Positions 45,412 to 55,971 of a stretch of DNA of 64,000 nt are shown piece after piece. Position 1 is the stretch's first letter; each line of letters opens with the position of its first letter. The notes under the pieces were generated by a model. It saw nothing but the letters and a program-made list of their open reading frames with translations, did not search any database and was not told the DNA's origin. The position numbers and the translations under genes were made by a program. Source of the stretch: Gammaproteobacteria bacterium (GTDB taxonomy: Bacteria > Pseudomonadota > Gammaproteobacteria > Pseudomonadales > Pseudohongiellaceae); the NCBI GenBank assembly GCA_002711845.1, contig PASF01000011.1, positions 186,001 through 250,000 of the forward strand, in the 5' to 3' direction.

Positions 45412-45741
45412 TCAGATTGACTTGATGGTGCCTTTGGGAAGCGCAGCACCGATGGCAGACTTCTGCAGATTGACTTCCACGCCTTCCGCAACTTCGACGG
45501 TCACATAGTCGTCTGACACTTTGGTGATACGACCCAGAATACCGCCACTGGTCAACACTTCATCACCTTTGCTGAGGCCACCGACCAGTTCCCGGTGCTC
45601 CTTTGCGCGTTTGGCCTGTGGCCGCCACAGAATCAGGTAAAACAGCAGGAACATGCCACCAATGAACAACAGGTTGAACATGGCGCCACCTTGCGGAGAT
45701 GCGGCCTGCTGGGCATGAGCGGAACTGATCAGAAAATCCAT
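45412..45741 (-). CDS. yajC: Preprotein translocase subunit YajC
   Basis: A 109-residue single-span inner-membrane protein of the SecDF-YajC complex. The helix MFNLLFIGGMFLLFYLILW is followed by RPQAKRAKEH and a cytoplasmic domain with GDEVLTSGGILGRITKV, the family signature. It lies between tgt (100-base gap) and secD. The role is accessory in protein export. Confidence 0.96.
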   Translation of the reverse strand: MDFLISSAHAQQAASPQGGAMFNLLFIGGMFLLFYLILWRPQAKRAKEHRELVGGLSKGDEVLTSGGILGRITKVSDDYVTVEVAEGVEVNLQKSAIGAALPKGTIKSI

Positions 45742-45841
45742 AACAAAAATCTCTCAAACAATGGAGCCTGGCGGGTGTCACCCGCTGCGGCTGGAGGGTC
45801 AATGGTTATTCTTGTGATTCAAACGGCAACGTTATCACCGG

Positions 45842-47026
<1,185 letters not shown>

Positions 47027-47077
47027 CTATTGATTGTCTGCTTGCGGAGACGCGCAGAAACAGCTTTGTTCCCGAGC

Positions 47078-47190
47078 CGCGGGGAGTGGGAGGCGCTTTC
47101 CGGAGACGCCCGTGAACCCATCCCTGGGGGGCTCGGATGCGACCGTCCGAGGGTCGCATACGCTCCGGAATTCGCCTCCCACTCCCCGCG
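47078..47190. repeat. Palindromic intergenic repeat element, copy 2
   Basis: An exact 18-base inverted pair bounds the element (47078-47095 and 47173-47190). Inside it are TTCCGGAG (47098-47105) with CTCCGGAA (47163-47170) and a small hairpin ATGCGACC/GGTCGCAT. Positions 47082-47139 are almost the same sequence as 38201-38257 in copy 1, but the inner arms differ. It lies in the 415-base gap between tgt and prfC, which holds no gene that I can support. Confidence 0.85.
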
Positions 47191-47242
47191 TCTCTCGCTG
47201 CAAACTCAGCCCGATGGAATGCACCTAAGTTAGAGACGCGGT

Positions 47243-47346
47243 AGGCGTATATTCGATGACGGACCTTCGGAAGCCAGGGATGGCTGACGAAGAGCCCTAC
47301 ATGGATGTACTTGTGGGCGTGTCCGACAGCGACATATACGCCTGGC
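47243..47346. repeat. Diverged palindromic repeat next to copy 2
   Basis: AGGCGTATAT (47243-47252) is the exact inverse of ATATACGCCT (47334-47343), and GCCAGG (47273-47278) pairs with CCTGGC (47341-47346). The stretch 47292-47325 (GAGCCCTACATGGATG.. GTGGGCGTGTCCG) is a clear but diverged relative of the right arm of copy 1 at 38267-38299. It fills most of the remaining gap before the prfC stop codon at 47376. Confidence 0.65.
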
Positions 47347-47375
47347 GCGGCTCGGAACAGTGCGATTCAGCCTGT

Positions 47376-48974
47376 TCAATCAGACTTCCGGTGCTCCCTT
47401 GTCGCGCGGAAACGCACATCAGGCCAACGTTCTTCCATCAGCGCCAGGTTCACCCGCGTCGGCGGCAGATAGGTCAGATGATCGCCGCCATCAACGGCCA
47501 GGTTCTCATACGCCTTCTTCTTGAACTCCTCAAACTTCTTCGCATCATCACATTCAACCCAGCGCGCACTGTAGATGTTCACCGGCTCGTAAATGCAATC
47601 CACCTTGTACTCATCCTTCAGTCGGTATGCGACTACTTCAAACTGCAACACACCCACCGCGCCGACAATCAGGTCATTATTGCGCTGCGGCATGAACACC
47701 TGCACCGACCCCTCCTCCGACAACTGCTTCAGGCCTTTTTGCAGCTGCTTGGTTTTCAGCGGATCTTTCAAACGGATACGTCGGAACAGTTCCGGGGCGA
47801 AGTGCGGTATACCGGTAAACTGCAGATCTTCGCCCTCGGTGAAGGTGTCGCCGATCTGGATGGTGCCGTGGTTATGGAAACCAATGATGTCACCCGATAC
47901 CGCATTCTCAGCCTGCTCCCGCTCACCCGCCATGAAGGTCACCGCATCGCTGATACGAATCTCCTTGCCCAAGCGGCAATGGTGCAGTTTCATGCCCTTG
48001 CTATAGGCACCCGAACATATGCGCAGAAAGGCAATACGGTCACGATGGTTGGGGTCCATATTGGCCTGTATCTTGAAAACGAATGCAGAGAACGGTGCTT
48101 CCTTGGGCGTCACCGTGCGGCTTTCGGTCGCGCGCGCACGCGGCTGTGGTGCCCATTGCACAAAGTCATTGAGCATCTCACGGACACCAAAGTTGCCCAG
48201 TGCGGTACCAAAAAACACCGGCGTCATGCGACCGGCCAGATACTCTTTCAGATCAAACTCATTGCTGGCGCCCCGGACCAGCTCGATCTCATCAGCAAAG
48301 TCATCCGCATAGGCGCCCAACAGCGCTTTTGCCTCGGCACTGCGCAGGCCCTGGATCTGCACATCATCCGGAATACGGGTGCCCTGACCGTGGTGATAGA
48401 CATGGATGGTGTCGGTGTAGAGATTGTAGACGCCCTTGAAACCCTTGCCATTGCCCAGCGGCCAGTTGATCGGCGCACAACGGATATTCAGCACCGTTTC
48501 GATCTCGTCCAGCACTTCAATCGGCTCACGGGTATCACGATCCAGTTTGTTCACAAAGGTAAAAATTGGCGTGTCGCGCAAGCGACAGACTTCCATCAAT
48601 TTGATGGTGCGATCCTCAACACCCTTGGCACCATCTACTACCATCAGCGCGGAGTCCACCGCCGTCAACACCCGGTAAGTGTCTTCCGAGAAGTCTTCGT
48701 GACCGGGTGTATCCAGCAGATTGACAATGGCGTCGTTGTACGGGAACTGCATCACCGACGAGGTGACCGAGATGCCGCGCTGCTGCTCCATGGCCATCCA
48801 GTCCGAGGTGGCGTGCTTTTCGTTGCGCTTGCCTTTGACCGAACCGGCCGACTGGATCAGCTTGCCAAACAGCAGCAGCTTTTCCGTGATGGTGGTTTTA
48901 CCGGCGTCCGGGTGTGAGATGATGGCAAAGGTACGACGCGTCGCAACTTCCTGCGCAAGTAGATGGGTAGACAT
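47376..48974 (-). CDS. prfC: Peptide chain release factor 3
   Basis: A 532-residue ribosome-bound GTPase that recycles RF1 and RF2 after translation termination. The G domain begins with [15 protein letters not shown] (P-loop), the switch region has [15 protein letters not shown], and [14 protein letters not shown] and NKLDRD are the G3 and G4 motifs. EF-G-like domains II and III follow. Length is standard. It is transcribed alone; the next gene upstream is divergent (224-base gap). Confidence 0.97.
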   Translation of the reverse strand: MSTHLLAQEVATRRTFAIISHPDAGKTTITEKLLLFGKLIQSAGSVKGKRNEKHATSDWMAMEQQRGISVTSSVMQFPYNDAIVNLLDTPGHEDFSEDTYRVLTAVDSALMVVDGAKGVEDRTIKLMEVCRLRDTPIFTFVNKLDRDTREPIEVLDEIETVLNIRCAPINWPLGNGKGFKGVYNLYTDTIHVYHHGQGTRIPDDVQIQGLRSAEAKALLGAYADDFADEIELVRGASNEFDLKEYLAGRMTPVFFGTALGNFGVREMLNDFVQWAPQPRARATESRTVTPKEAPFSAFVFKIQANMDPNHRDRIAFLRICSGAYSKGMKLHHCRLGKEIRISDAVTFMAGEREQAENAVSGDIIGFHNHGTIQIGDTFTEGEDLQFTGIPHFAPELFRRIRLKDPLKTKQLQKGLKQLSEEGSVQVFMPQRNNDLIVGAVGVLQFEVVAYRLKDEYKVDCIYEPVNIYSARWVECDDAKKFEEFKKKAYENLAVDGGDHLTYLPPTRVNLALMEERWPDVRFRATREHRKSD

Positions 48975-49198
48975 GGATGACTGATCTTGTATTTGCTGCC
49001 GGAAACGACCGGACTGAGGCTGAAACCGCTATTTTCGCCGATGTCACGCGGACAAACAATGTTAAAGCGGTAATTAGCCGCCAGAATGCAGGTGTGTTAA
49101 TCTTGCGCGCCTCGAAAGTCAGTGCTCAGGGCGCTGACTGACTCATCATTGTCTGCGCCAGTGCAGTTCTTCCAGAATCTTACACAAGGATCCCAGTC

Positions 49199-50071
49199 AT
49201 GGGCCTGCTCGTAATTGTCACGGTGCTGTGGGCGTTTTCCTTCAGCCTGATCGGCGAATTTCTTTCCGGCAACGTGGACAGTGACTTTGCCGTACTGACC
49301 CGGGTCTCGCTGGCGGCGCTGATGTTCCTGCCATTTACCGTATGGCGGGGTATTCCCCGGCCACTGGTGAGTGGCATCATGCTGTGCGGGGCGCTGCAGT
49401 TTGGCATTACCTACGCGCTGATGTACCGCTCTTTTGGCATGTTGACTGTGCCCGAGGTACTGCTGTTCACCATCTTCACACCGTTGTACGTCACCCTGAT
49501 CGACGATGCCCTGAACCGCAGGTTCTCTCCAACGGCGCTGCTGGCGGCCGCCGTGGCTACACTGGGCGCAGCTGTTATTCGTTACGACGGGCTGAGCCAG
49601 GATTACCTGACGGGCTTTATCATCCTGCAAATTGCCAACATCACCTTTGCGGCAGGCCAGGTCGGTTACAAACACCTGATGCTGCGCTACCCTGTCGCCA
49701 TTGCGCCATGGCGCACCTTTGGTCACTTTTTTATCGGTGCCCTGATCATCGCCCTGCCTTCATTCCTGATTTTCGGTAATCGCGAAATGCTACCAGACAA
49801 TGCCCTGCATTGGGGTATCCTGGCCTGGCTTGGCATTGTCGCTTCCGGTGTGGGTCTGTACTTGTGGAATCGCGGTGGCTGCGAGGTCGATGCCGGCACC
49901 CTGGCGGTGATGAACAACGCGCTGGTGCCGGCTGGCCTGGTGGTCAATCTGGCCATCTGGGGCCATGATGAGCCCCTGCTGCCACTGATCATCGGCGGCG
50001 GCATCATCGCGCTGTCTCTTTGGCTTAATACCCGCTTCCGTCGACCGGTCAGCCGGCCTCAGGTGCAGTGA
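49199..50071 (+). CDS. EamA-family transporter
   Basis: A 290-residue inner-membrane protein with ten hydrophobic segments in two five-helix halves, the DMT/EamA fold. VTVLWAFSFSLIGEFL opens the first half and LWNRGGCEVDAGTLAVMN lies in the second. It resembles carboxylate/amino-acid/amine exporters of the RhaT-like group. The substrate is unknown. The start is the ATG at 49199, and the 3' end overlaps the convergent sulfurtransferase gene by 23 bases. Confidence 0.85.
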   Translation: MGLLVIVTVLWAFSFSLIGEFLSGNVDSDFAVLTRVSLAALMFLPFTVWRGIPRPLVSGIMLCGALQFGITYALMYRSFGMLTVPEVLLFTIFTPLYVTLIDDALNRRFSPTALLAAAVATLGAAVIRYDGLSQDYLTGFIILQIANITFAAGQVGYKHLMLRYPVAIAPWRTFGHFFIGALIIALPSFLIFGNREMLPDNALHWGILAWLGIVASGVGLYLWNRGGCEVDAGTLAVMNNALVPAGLVVNLAIWGHDEPLLPLIIGGGIIALSLWLNTRFRRPVSRPQVQ

Positions 50072-50921
50072 CCGCCACCGGCCGCTCAGGGACAGTGATC
50101 CATTCACTCCAGGAACCGGCATAGAGCCTGGGCATGGGCAGGCCGGCGATGAGCGCTGCCAGGATATTGTGACAGGCAGTGACGCCGGAACCACAGTAAC
50201 AAACCAGCGACTGCCCTGCGTCGACATCCGGGAAGCGCGCGCGCAATTCCTGTGGCGGTAAATACCGGCCTTCGGCATCCAGATTGCCACTGCAGGGCAG
50301 ACAGGCAGCTCCCGGAATATGGCCTGCCACCGGGTCTATGGGTTCCTGTTCTCCCCGGAATCGCTCCTGTGCCCGGGCATCCAGCAGGACGTACCCTGGT
50401 TTTTCCCGCTGCTCAGTAATCTGGCTGAGCACGTCATCGGCACTCACCAGCAGGGTATCGTCAGGTCTGGCGGTAAAGTCACCCGGCCAGGCACGCACGG
50501 TGCGCTCCGTCGTTAGCGGCAGGCCCGCCTCACGCCAGGCTTTCAGCCCGCCATCAATGACACTGACGTTGCCATGGCCCAGCCAGGTTAACAACCACCA
50601 AAGCCTGGCGGCGTAAAAGCCAGGCCCGTCATCATAGATCATCACCCGATCGCTATGGCGCAGGCCCATTTCGCGCAGACGTGCCTCGAACACATCGGGG
50701 TCGGGCAGCGGATGCCGGCCAGTGACACCGGGTATCACCGGCGATGACAGATCCCGATCCAGATCCAGATAGATCGCCCCTGGCACATGAGATTCGGTAT
50801 AGGCCTGGGCGCCATAACCCGGGTCTTCAAGCTTGAAGCGGACATCAAACACCAGCACATCAGCGTCGACGAGCTGCTCGACAGCCTGGGGCGCAGATAT
50901 CAGCAAGGAAGAGTCAGTCAT
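50049..50921 (-). CDS. sseA: 3-mercaptopyruvate/thiosulfate sulfurtransferase
   Basis: A 290-residue two-domain rhodanese. The N-terminal domain has LVFDVRFKLEDPGYG and HVPGAIYLDLDRDLSS. The C-terminal domain has VCYCGSGVTACHN with the active-site Cys in CGSGVTAC, the loop typical of mercaptopyruvate sulfurtransferases (rhodaneses have CRKGVTA-like loops). It transfers sulfur to cyanide or thiols in the cytoplasm. Its stop overlaps the convergent EamA gene. Confidence 0.92.
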   Translation of the reverse strand: MTDSSLLISAPQAVEQLVDADVLVFDVRFKLEDPGYGAQAYTESHVPGAIYLDLDRDLSSPVIPGVTGRHPLPDPDVFEARLREMGLRHSDRVMIYDDGPGFYAARLWWLLTWLGHGNVSVIDGGLKAWREAGLPLTTERTVRAWPGDFTARPDDTLLVSADDVLSQITEQREKPGYVLLDARAQERFRGEQEPIDPVAGHIPGAACLPCSGNLDAEGRYLPPQELRARFPDVDAGQSLVCYCGSGVTACHNILAALIAGLPMPRLYAGSWSEWITVPERPVAVTAPEAG

Positions 50922-51100
50922 AAGCGATATACATCCGATTTATTACCAGCATGTTAATGCCGACAACAATAGCAGCAGCGCGACGGAGACAGCAACTGCC
51001 TGCCGCCAGCGGAACGTCACACAAACGTCACGTCAAGGACGCACCGCTGTCACATTGCACTGCCAAACTTGCGCCAATTCAGACATCGGAGATCCCGATC

Positions 51101-51646
51101 ATGATTCAGCGCAGCATACTCGCCCTGCAATGGCTGGCCGACCTGGACGCCCGCCTGTTTCTCGGTCTCAACAGCCTGCATCAACGCATGCAACTGGAAA
51201 AGCTGGCACGCTGCATCTCCTTTACCGGCGACGGCTATCTTTATCTGCTGATGGGTCTGACATTGCCCGTGCTGTTCCCGGCACAGGGCATGACCTTCCT
51301 GCTCGCCGGCCTGCTGGCATTTGTCATCGAGTTACCCATTTACTGGATTCTCAAACACAGCTTCAAACGCCGACGCCCATTCAATGTCGTGCAGGCGCTG
51401 GCACCCGTGTTGAAACCTTCAGACGAATTCAGTTTCCCCTCCGGTCACACCACCGCTGCCTTCATGATCGCCGGCATCACCAGTGTCTGTTTCCCGGCCA
51501 TCAGTCTGCTGGCCTACACATGGGCGGCGCTGATCGGCCTGTCACGTGTCATGCTCCGGGTTCACTTCATATCCGATGTGCTGGCTGGCATGTTGCTGGG
51601 AACCCTGATCGCGTTTTTCAGCCTGAGCATCAGTGCAGGCTATTAA
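51101..51646 (+). CDS. PAP2-family phosphatase
   Basis: The ATG at 51101 has GGAGATC upstream, so I use it although the frame is open from 50951. The 181-residue membrane enzyme has the three phosphatase motifs: KHSFKRRRP, FPSGH and SRVMLRVHFISD. Five to six helices surround them. It may dephosphorylate undecaprenyl pyrophosphate or phosphatidic acid at the periplasmic face. The neighbour downstream is a signal-peptide methyltransferase-like gene. Confidence 0.88.
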   Translation: MIQRSILALQWLADLDARLFLGLNSLHQRMQLEKLARCISFTGDGYLYLLMGLTLPVLFPAQGMTFLLAGLLAFVIELPIYWILKHSFKRRRPFNVVQALAPVLKPSDEFSFPSGHTTAAFMIAGITSVCFPAISLLAYTWAALIGLSRVMLRVHFISDVLAGMLLGTLIAFFSLSISAGY

Positions 51647-51706
51647 CAAAACACAAACTGGGGTAATCTTCAGGGCCAAATCCAACCATGATCGGAGTGC
51701 AGAATA

Positions 51707-52525
51707 ATGAAAACCCTGGTAAAAACGTCTCTTTTCGCCTTGATGCTGGGCACCATCAGTATCAGCACCAGTGCCGTCGCACAGGGCAACGGCGCATTGC
51801 GTGCCGCCATTGATGGCGAGCATCGCTCTGATCTCAACCGGTCCCGCGACGTTTATCGCAACCCTTACGAAACACTGACCTTTTTCGGTGTAGAGCGCGA
51901 TGACACGGTTATTGAAGCCTGGCCCGGCGGCGGCTGGTATACGGAAATTCTGGCGCCCTATCTGCAAGACCATGGCACGCTGATTGGTGCCACCTATGAT
52001 CGCAGCCCTGAGCCTCTGGCTGGCTGGATGAGCGGCAGCAACGCAACCTTCCAGCGTCTGCTGGACAGCAACCCGGCCGTTTACGGCGACGTCGTTATCG
52101 CCGAGCAACTGACCCAGTCCCAGTCGCGTATTGCCGAACCTGGCAGCGTCGACGTGATTCTCGACTTCCGCAATGCCCATAACTGGATTGGCATGGGCGC
52201 TGCGAATGTCATTATGGCCTGGCATGACGCGCTGAAACCTGGCGGCACTGTCGGCATCGTTGACCACCGCTGGGATGCTGACCAGGCGGCCATCCCGGGC
52301 AATGGTTACATTCACGAGCAACAGCTGATTGATCTGATGACGTCACACGGCTTCACCTATGCCGGCAGTTCGGAAATCAACGCCAACCCGAACGACCCCA
52401 AGAACCACGAAGGTGGCGTATGGATGTTGCCGCCCAATCTGCGCGGCCTGTCGGCGGAACAGCGCCCGATGTACCAGGCCATCGGCGAAAGCGACCGCAT
52501 GACCATGAAGTTCATCAAAAACTGA
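51707..52525 (+). CDS. Exported SAM-methyltransferase-like protein
   Basis: A 272-residue protein with a signal peptide (MKTLVKTSLFALMLGTIS..SAVAQ) and a Rossmann-type methyltransferase core (VIEAWPGGGWYTEILAPYL, VDVILDFRNAHNW, ALKPGGTVGIVDHRW). This corresponds to the COG4798-type predicted methyltransferases found in many proteobacteria. An exported SAM enzyme is odd because SAM is not expected in the periplasm, so the activity is uncertain. The catalytic site is not obvious. A strong hairpin follows the stop codon. Confidence 0.75.
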   Translation: MKTLVKTSLFALMLGTISISTSAVAQGNGALRAAIDGEHRSDLNRSRDVYRNPYETLTFFGVERDDTVIEAWPGGGWYTEILAPYLQDHGTLIGATYDRSPEPLAGWMSGSNATFQRLLDSNPAVYGDVVIAEQLTQSQSRIAEPGSVDVILDFRNAHNWIGMGAANVIMAWHDALKPGGTVGIVDHRWDADQAAIPGNGYIHEQQLIDLMTSHGFTYAGSSEINANPNDPKNHEGGVWMLPPNLRGLSAEQRPMYQAIGESDRMTMKFIKN

Positions 52526-52546
52526 CGCGTCTAAAGGGCGCTTCTT

Positions 52547-52587
52547 AAAGGGACGGAGGGATTATTCGACAATCCCTCCGTCCCTTT
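52547..52587. terminator. Perfect 17-base hairpin, bidirectional terminator
   Basis: The arms 52547-52563 and 52571-52587 pair without mismatch around a seven-base loop. The left arm starts AAAGGGACGGAGGGATT, so a T-run ends each side. It stands between convergent genes. Its perfection and G/A-rich arms also resemble the short palindromic repeats found many times in some genomes, which could not be tested here. Confidence 0.75.
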
Positions 52588-52687
52588 TCCGCTATATGGT
52601 ATGGCGATCTCGATTAGGGCGCCGCCACCCAATCCCCTAAGGGCGACCTGAAAATTTTCCCATCTATTATTGGAAGAATTGAGCAGA

Positions 52688-53623
52688 TCAATCGTCACGC
52701 AGAAAATCCAGCATCTGCTCACTCACCGACCGCCAGGCATCCTCACCCAAGGAATGCGGCCCAACGATCACATGATCCAGCACGTCCCCGGCATCCTCGC
52801 TCTTTTCCACCTCCACGAACTGCCAGCGACTTAACTGCTGCTCAGCAATAAAATCGCGCACACCAGCGAATGACACCAGCTCATCACTTGGATGCATGAA
52901 TACCAGCGTCGGAATATTGAGTAACAACCGGTTCTCTGCCTGACGGGCCCGCTCATTAAACTGGTCGACACCCTCGTACAAAGCAATATACGCAGACACC
53001 GGTGCATAGTCATTGGCGCGGTACACGCGGGGCGCCACGCTGGGCAAAAACACATCCGGAAAGACCTGCAGCGGATACAACAGATAGGACGACCACTTCA
53101 GACGGATGGCTGGCGACAGCAATACCATCCGATCTAGCGTCACTCCGGCTCCCGCAGCACTCCCCGGCCGGGACAACAGCGAGTCAGCACTGAGCAGCCC
53201 ACCCAGGGAAAAACCGACCAGATACAGAGGACGCCGCACCGCAGCTGCCCGTTGCGAAGCCAGATGCACGGCCTGCCGGATATCTGCCTGCCAGTCGGCA
53301 AACACGGCTTCCTGAAATTGCAGCAAGCGGGCATTGTCGTCCAGCGTATTGGCATGCCCCGTCAGGGACAGACTTAGCACGTCCATGTCAGCGCCCGCCA
53401 GCAACTGTTCCAGGTCCCGCATCGCTGCCGGGTCAAGGTTGAGCCCGTGCACCAGCACCACCACTGCTGCCGGTTCGTCATGTTGCCGCCAGCTCAGGCC
53501 CAGTGCCTCGTCACTGAGGGCGGCCAATTGCTGAGACGGCAAGCTGTCACGCGCGATATCTGCAGGATATGAGGCGCAGGCTGTTGCGACAAACGCACAC
53601 AACAGCACTGCCACTAGCCTCAT
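52688..53623 (-). CDS. Lipoprotein alpha/beta hydrolase
   Basis: The ATG at 53623 overlaps the heme A synthase stop (TAATG) by one base. It gives a 311-residue protein with a lipobox at residues 12-16 (VATAC, lipidated Cys16). The hydrolase core has VVVLVHGLNLDP, LVGFSLGGLLSADSLL with the nucleophile Ser, and DHVIVGPHSLG, whose His is probably catalytic. It should act at the membrane surface in the periplasm. The close coupling to ctaA suggests cotranscription but not a shared pathway. A lysophospholipase-like role is possible. Confidence 0.75.
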   Translation of the reverse strand: MRLVAVLLCAFVATACASYPADIARDSLPSQQLAALSDEALGLSWRQHDEPAAVVVLVHGLNLDPAAMRDLEQLLAGADMDVLSLSLTGHANTLDDNARLLQFQEAVFADWQADIRQAVHLASQRAAAVRRPLYLVGFSLGGLLSADSLLSRPGSAAGAGVTLDRMVLLSPAIRLKWSSYLLYPLQVFPDVFLPSVAPRVYRANDYAPVSAYIALYEGVDQFNERARQAENRLLLNIPTLVFMHPSDELVSFAGVRDFIAEQQLSRWQFVEVEKSEDAGDVLDHVIVGPHSLGEDAWRSVSEQMLDFLRDD

Positions 53624-54606
53624 TACGCGCCCCGGGCGTGACGGTAATCCATCCACAGCAGAAACTGCAGCCCAAAAATCAATGATGCGGTCAGCAAATG
53701 CGTGGGCTGCACCACGGCAGGCATGCCCAGGTGGCCCAGCGTCGCACCGGAGATGATCGCCAGCACCACGACCGCAAGCATGCCCAGCGCCAGCCGGGTC
53801 AGGCTGTGACCCAGCCCCAGAGCCTGGTAAAACATCCATACCAGCCAGACATTGGCAAACAGAACCACGGCCGAGAACGTGCGATGGACATAGAAGAACC
53901 AGGGCAAAGCCGACACCCAGGCCGAACGCTCCTCACCTTGTGTATGGTTCAGAAAATCCACCATTTCGCGCACCTGCGTGCCCATCGCCACCTGCAACAC
54001 CGTCAACGCCAGGACCAGGTACAGCCAGCGTTGCATACCCGGGGGCAGCGATAGCGATTGGGCCGCCAGCACTCCCCGTCGCGCCCGTGCCAGCGCAAAC
54101 AGCAAGGTCCCGACAATGGCCAGCGCCATCAGCATGTGCAAGGTAATCATGCCTGGCTGCAGATTCGATGCAACCACTCGGGAGCCCAGCCAGCCCTGAT
54201 AGATAACCATCAGCAGGGCTGCGACAGAAGCAATGGTGATCCACCGGTCATGGTGTCGCAATGACAGGGATTTGATGGCTGTCATCAGGATAAGCAGGCC
54301 GATGGTGACACCCACCAGCCGGTTCAGATACTCGGTCCAGGTTTTAACCGGATTGAAGCGGGTCTCCGCGTAACCCCTGTCAGCATAGATTTCCTGGTAG
54401 TTTTCAGGCAATTGTGCCTCACTGATTGGGGGAATCCAGCTACCAAAGCAGGTGGGCCAGTCAGGACAGCCCATGCCGGCACCGGAGGCCCTGACCGTGG
54501 CGCCGACCAGAATCAGGAAATACACTGCGCAGATGGTGATCAGCGCGAGTCGGCGAAACGTTTGCAGTTGAACGGTATCATCAGTCGTGCGGCTTGAATC
54601 AGTCAT
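53623..54606 (-). CDS. ctaA: Heme A synthase
   Basis: A 327-residue inner-membrane enzyme of the COX15/CtaA family that oxidises heme O to heme A for aa3-type oxidases. The N-terminal VGATVRASGAGMGCPDWPTC is the family signature with its conserved Cys pair region. Eight helices are expected, and His residues in the membrane (for example ITLHMLMA, FYVHRTFS, PTHLLTA) are heme ligands. It therefore implies an aa3 cytochrome oxidase elsewhere in the genome. No cox genes lie in the window. Confidence 0.95.
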   Translation of the reverse strand: MTDSSRTTDDTVQLQTFRRLALITICAVYFLILVGATVRASGAGMGCPDWPTCFGSWIPPISEAQLPENYQEIYADRGYAETRFNPVKTWTEYLNRLVGVTIGLLILMTAIKSLSLRHHDRWITIASVAALLMVIYQGWLGSRVVASNLQPGMITLHMLMALAIVGTLLFALARARRGVLAAQSLSLPPGMQRWLYLVLALTVLQVAMGTQVREMVDFLNHTQGEERSAWVSALPWFFYVHRTFSAVVLFANVWLVWMFYQALGLGHSLTRLALGMLAVVVLAIISGATLGHLGMPAVVQPTHLLTASLIFGLQFLLWMDYRHARGA

Positions 54607-54694
54607 AATCTGCCGTTATCGAAATGGTTAGGAATGAAAGTACCAGCGTGTCGGCGCGGAATTTTACGCTGTGTCAACGCGCCAGGCAAAACTT

Positions 54695-55771
54695 TCACGC
54701 ACTCGCTGGCGCGCCCTGCTCACCGGTACGCCAGCCCGACGGGGTGACGCCATGCGTATCCTTGAAGGCCTTGTTGAACGACGACAGGGAGGCATATCCG
54801 ACATCAAGCGCGATACTGGAGATCGGGATATGTTCTTCCGCCGGGTCCAGCAATCGCCTGGCAGCCTCTTCTATACGATAGTGATTGAGAAACTGATTAA
54901 AATTTCGGTAATGCAACGACTGATTTATCAGCCGCCGCAGGCGATATTCCTGCACTGACACCCTGGCGGCCAGGTCACCGATGGTCAGCCCGGATTCGGC
55001 ATACAGCCGTTCTTCCTGCATGGCTTTGAGAATACGGTCGATCAGGACCTGGTCCTGCCGGGACACGGGATCGGCGTTTTCCTGCACCGGCGTCTTCGGT
55101 GCCGGCGCGTCAACGGCGGTCTGGATCAATTGTGGCGCCTGTTTCTGATACCTGAACATGGCAAGATTAACCGACATGATCAGCACAAACACGATAAGGA
55201 AATACAGACTGTCGAGCTGCGGGCTGCCGAGCCAGAAAAACCCGGTACCAATGATCAGGCCCACAATACTGCCCATGCCAATGGCAAATGGCACCCGGAC
55301 CTGACGCCTGGACTCGATCAGATCACCATCGCGTCCACGGCAGGCCATGTACACCACATGGCAGGCCAGAAACAGCATGACCAGTTGCGGTATGTAAAAG
55401 TAGAACAGAAAGAAACCACTGTTGCGTGGCACCGAGCCGTCATACATGAACAGACCGGCCACGCGGATGATGATATAGGCCAGAATCAGCCCCCACATCA
55501 CCGGGTGGATGCGCCGGTGATCCTCGAACAGATAACGGGCGATGATCCACAGTACCGCTGGCGCCAGCGTGGCCAGCATGGTGAACACCATGCGCAGCTC
55601 CATCGGCATGGGGGCCATTGAGCGCGACAGGATGTAGGCCACAATGCAGGCACTGAACAACACAATCAGTCGCGACAGCAGTTTGCCGGAGAAGTACACC
55701 ACATACAGACAGGCCAGGAACATCAGCTGTGAGATCGCCAGATAACTGCTTGCGGAATGAATCCATTGCAT
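54695..55771 (-). CDS. Membrane-anchored AraC-family regulator
   Basis: A 358-residue protein. Residues 1-210 hold about seven hydrophobic segments (for example YLAISQLMFLACLYVVYFSG). A linker follows, and an AraC/XylS DNA-binding domain occupies about 250-355 with LTIGDLAARVSVQEYRLRR and the second helix pair ISSIALDVGYASLSSFNKAF. The sensor part would span the inner membrane and hold the DNA-binding domain in the cytoplasm, as in other multi-pass AraC proteins. The signal is unknown. It is monocistronic, with an 88-base gap to ctaA. Confidence 0.88.
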   Translation of the reverse strand: MQWIHSASSYLAISQLMFLACLYVVYFSGKLLSRLIVLFSACIVAYILSRSMAPMPMELRMVFTMLATLAPAVLWIIARYLFEDHRRIHPVMWGLILAYIIIRVAGLFMYDGSVPRNSGFFLFYFYIPQLVMLFLACHVVYMACRGRDGDLIESRRQVRVPFAIGMGSIVGLIIGTGFFWLGSPQLDSLYFLIVFVLIMSVNLAMFRYQKQAPQLIQTAVDAPAPKTPVQENADPVSRQDQVLIDRILKAMQEERLYAESGLTIGDLAARVSVQEYRLRRLINQSLHYRNFNQFLNHYRIEEAARRLLDPAEEHIPISSIALDVGYASLSSFNKAFKDTHGVTPSGWRTGEQGAPASA

Positions 55772-55870
55772 ATTAAGTGCTTACTCGTGTCTTTATGGCA
55801 GACGCCTGTCAGCCGATGATGGTTGGCAAATCATGGTTGGAAAGTCATGATTGACAAGTATAGCAGGCAT

Positions 55871-55915
55871 AAAAAACCCCCGGACAACTTTCCTGTGGAA
55901 AAGCTGACCGAGGGT
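55871..55915 (-). terminator. Terminator of the secreted-protein gene
   Basis: On the minus strand ACCCTCGG (from 55915) pairs with CCGGGGGT (55883-55876) with one G-T wobble. A run of six T residues follows (55876-55871). It stands downstream of the gene ending at 55972, which reads into it. Confidence 0.6.
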
Positions 55916-55971
55916 CGATTATCGCATGGCCGGCTGTCGAACCCTGGCCATATAGCTGTCGGATATCGCGC

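Noticed and set aside
47256-48917. Long open frame on the plus strand opposite prfC
   Set aside because: prfC is certain and intact on the other strand. The antisense frame has no recognisable domain and follows from codon bias.
52588-52687. Short open frame after the palindrome
   Set aside because: It overlaps the terminator, has no start site support and shows no motif.
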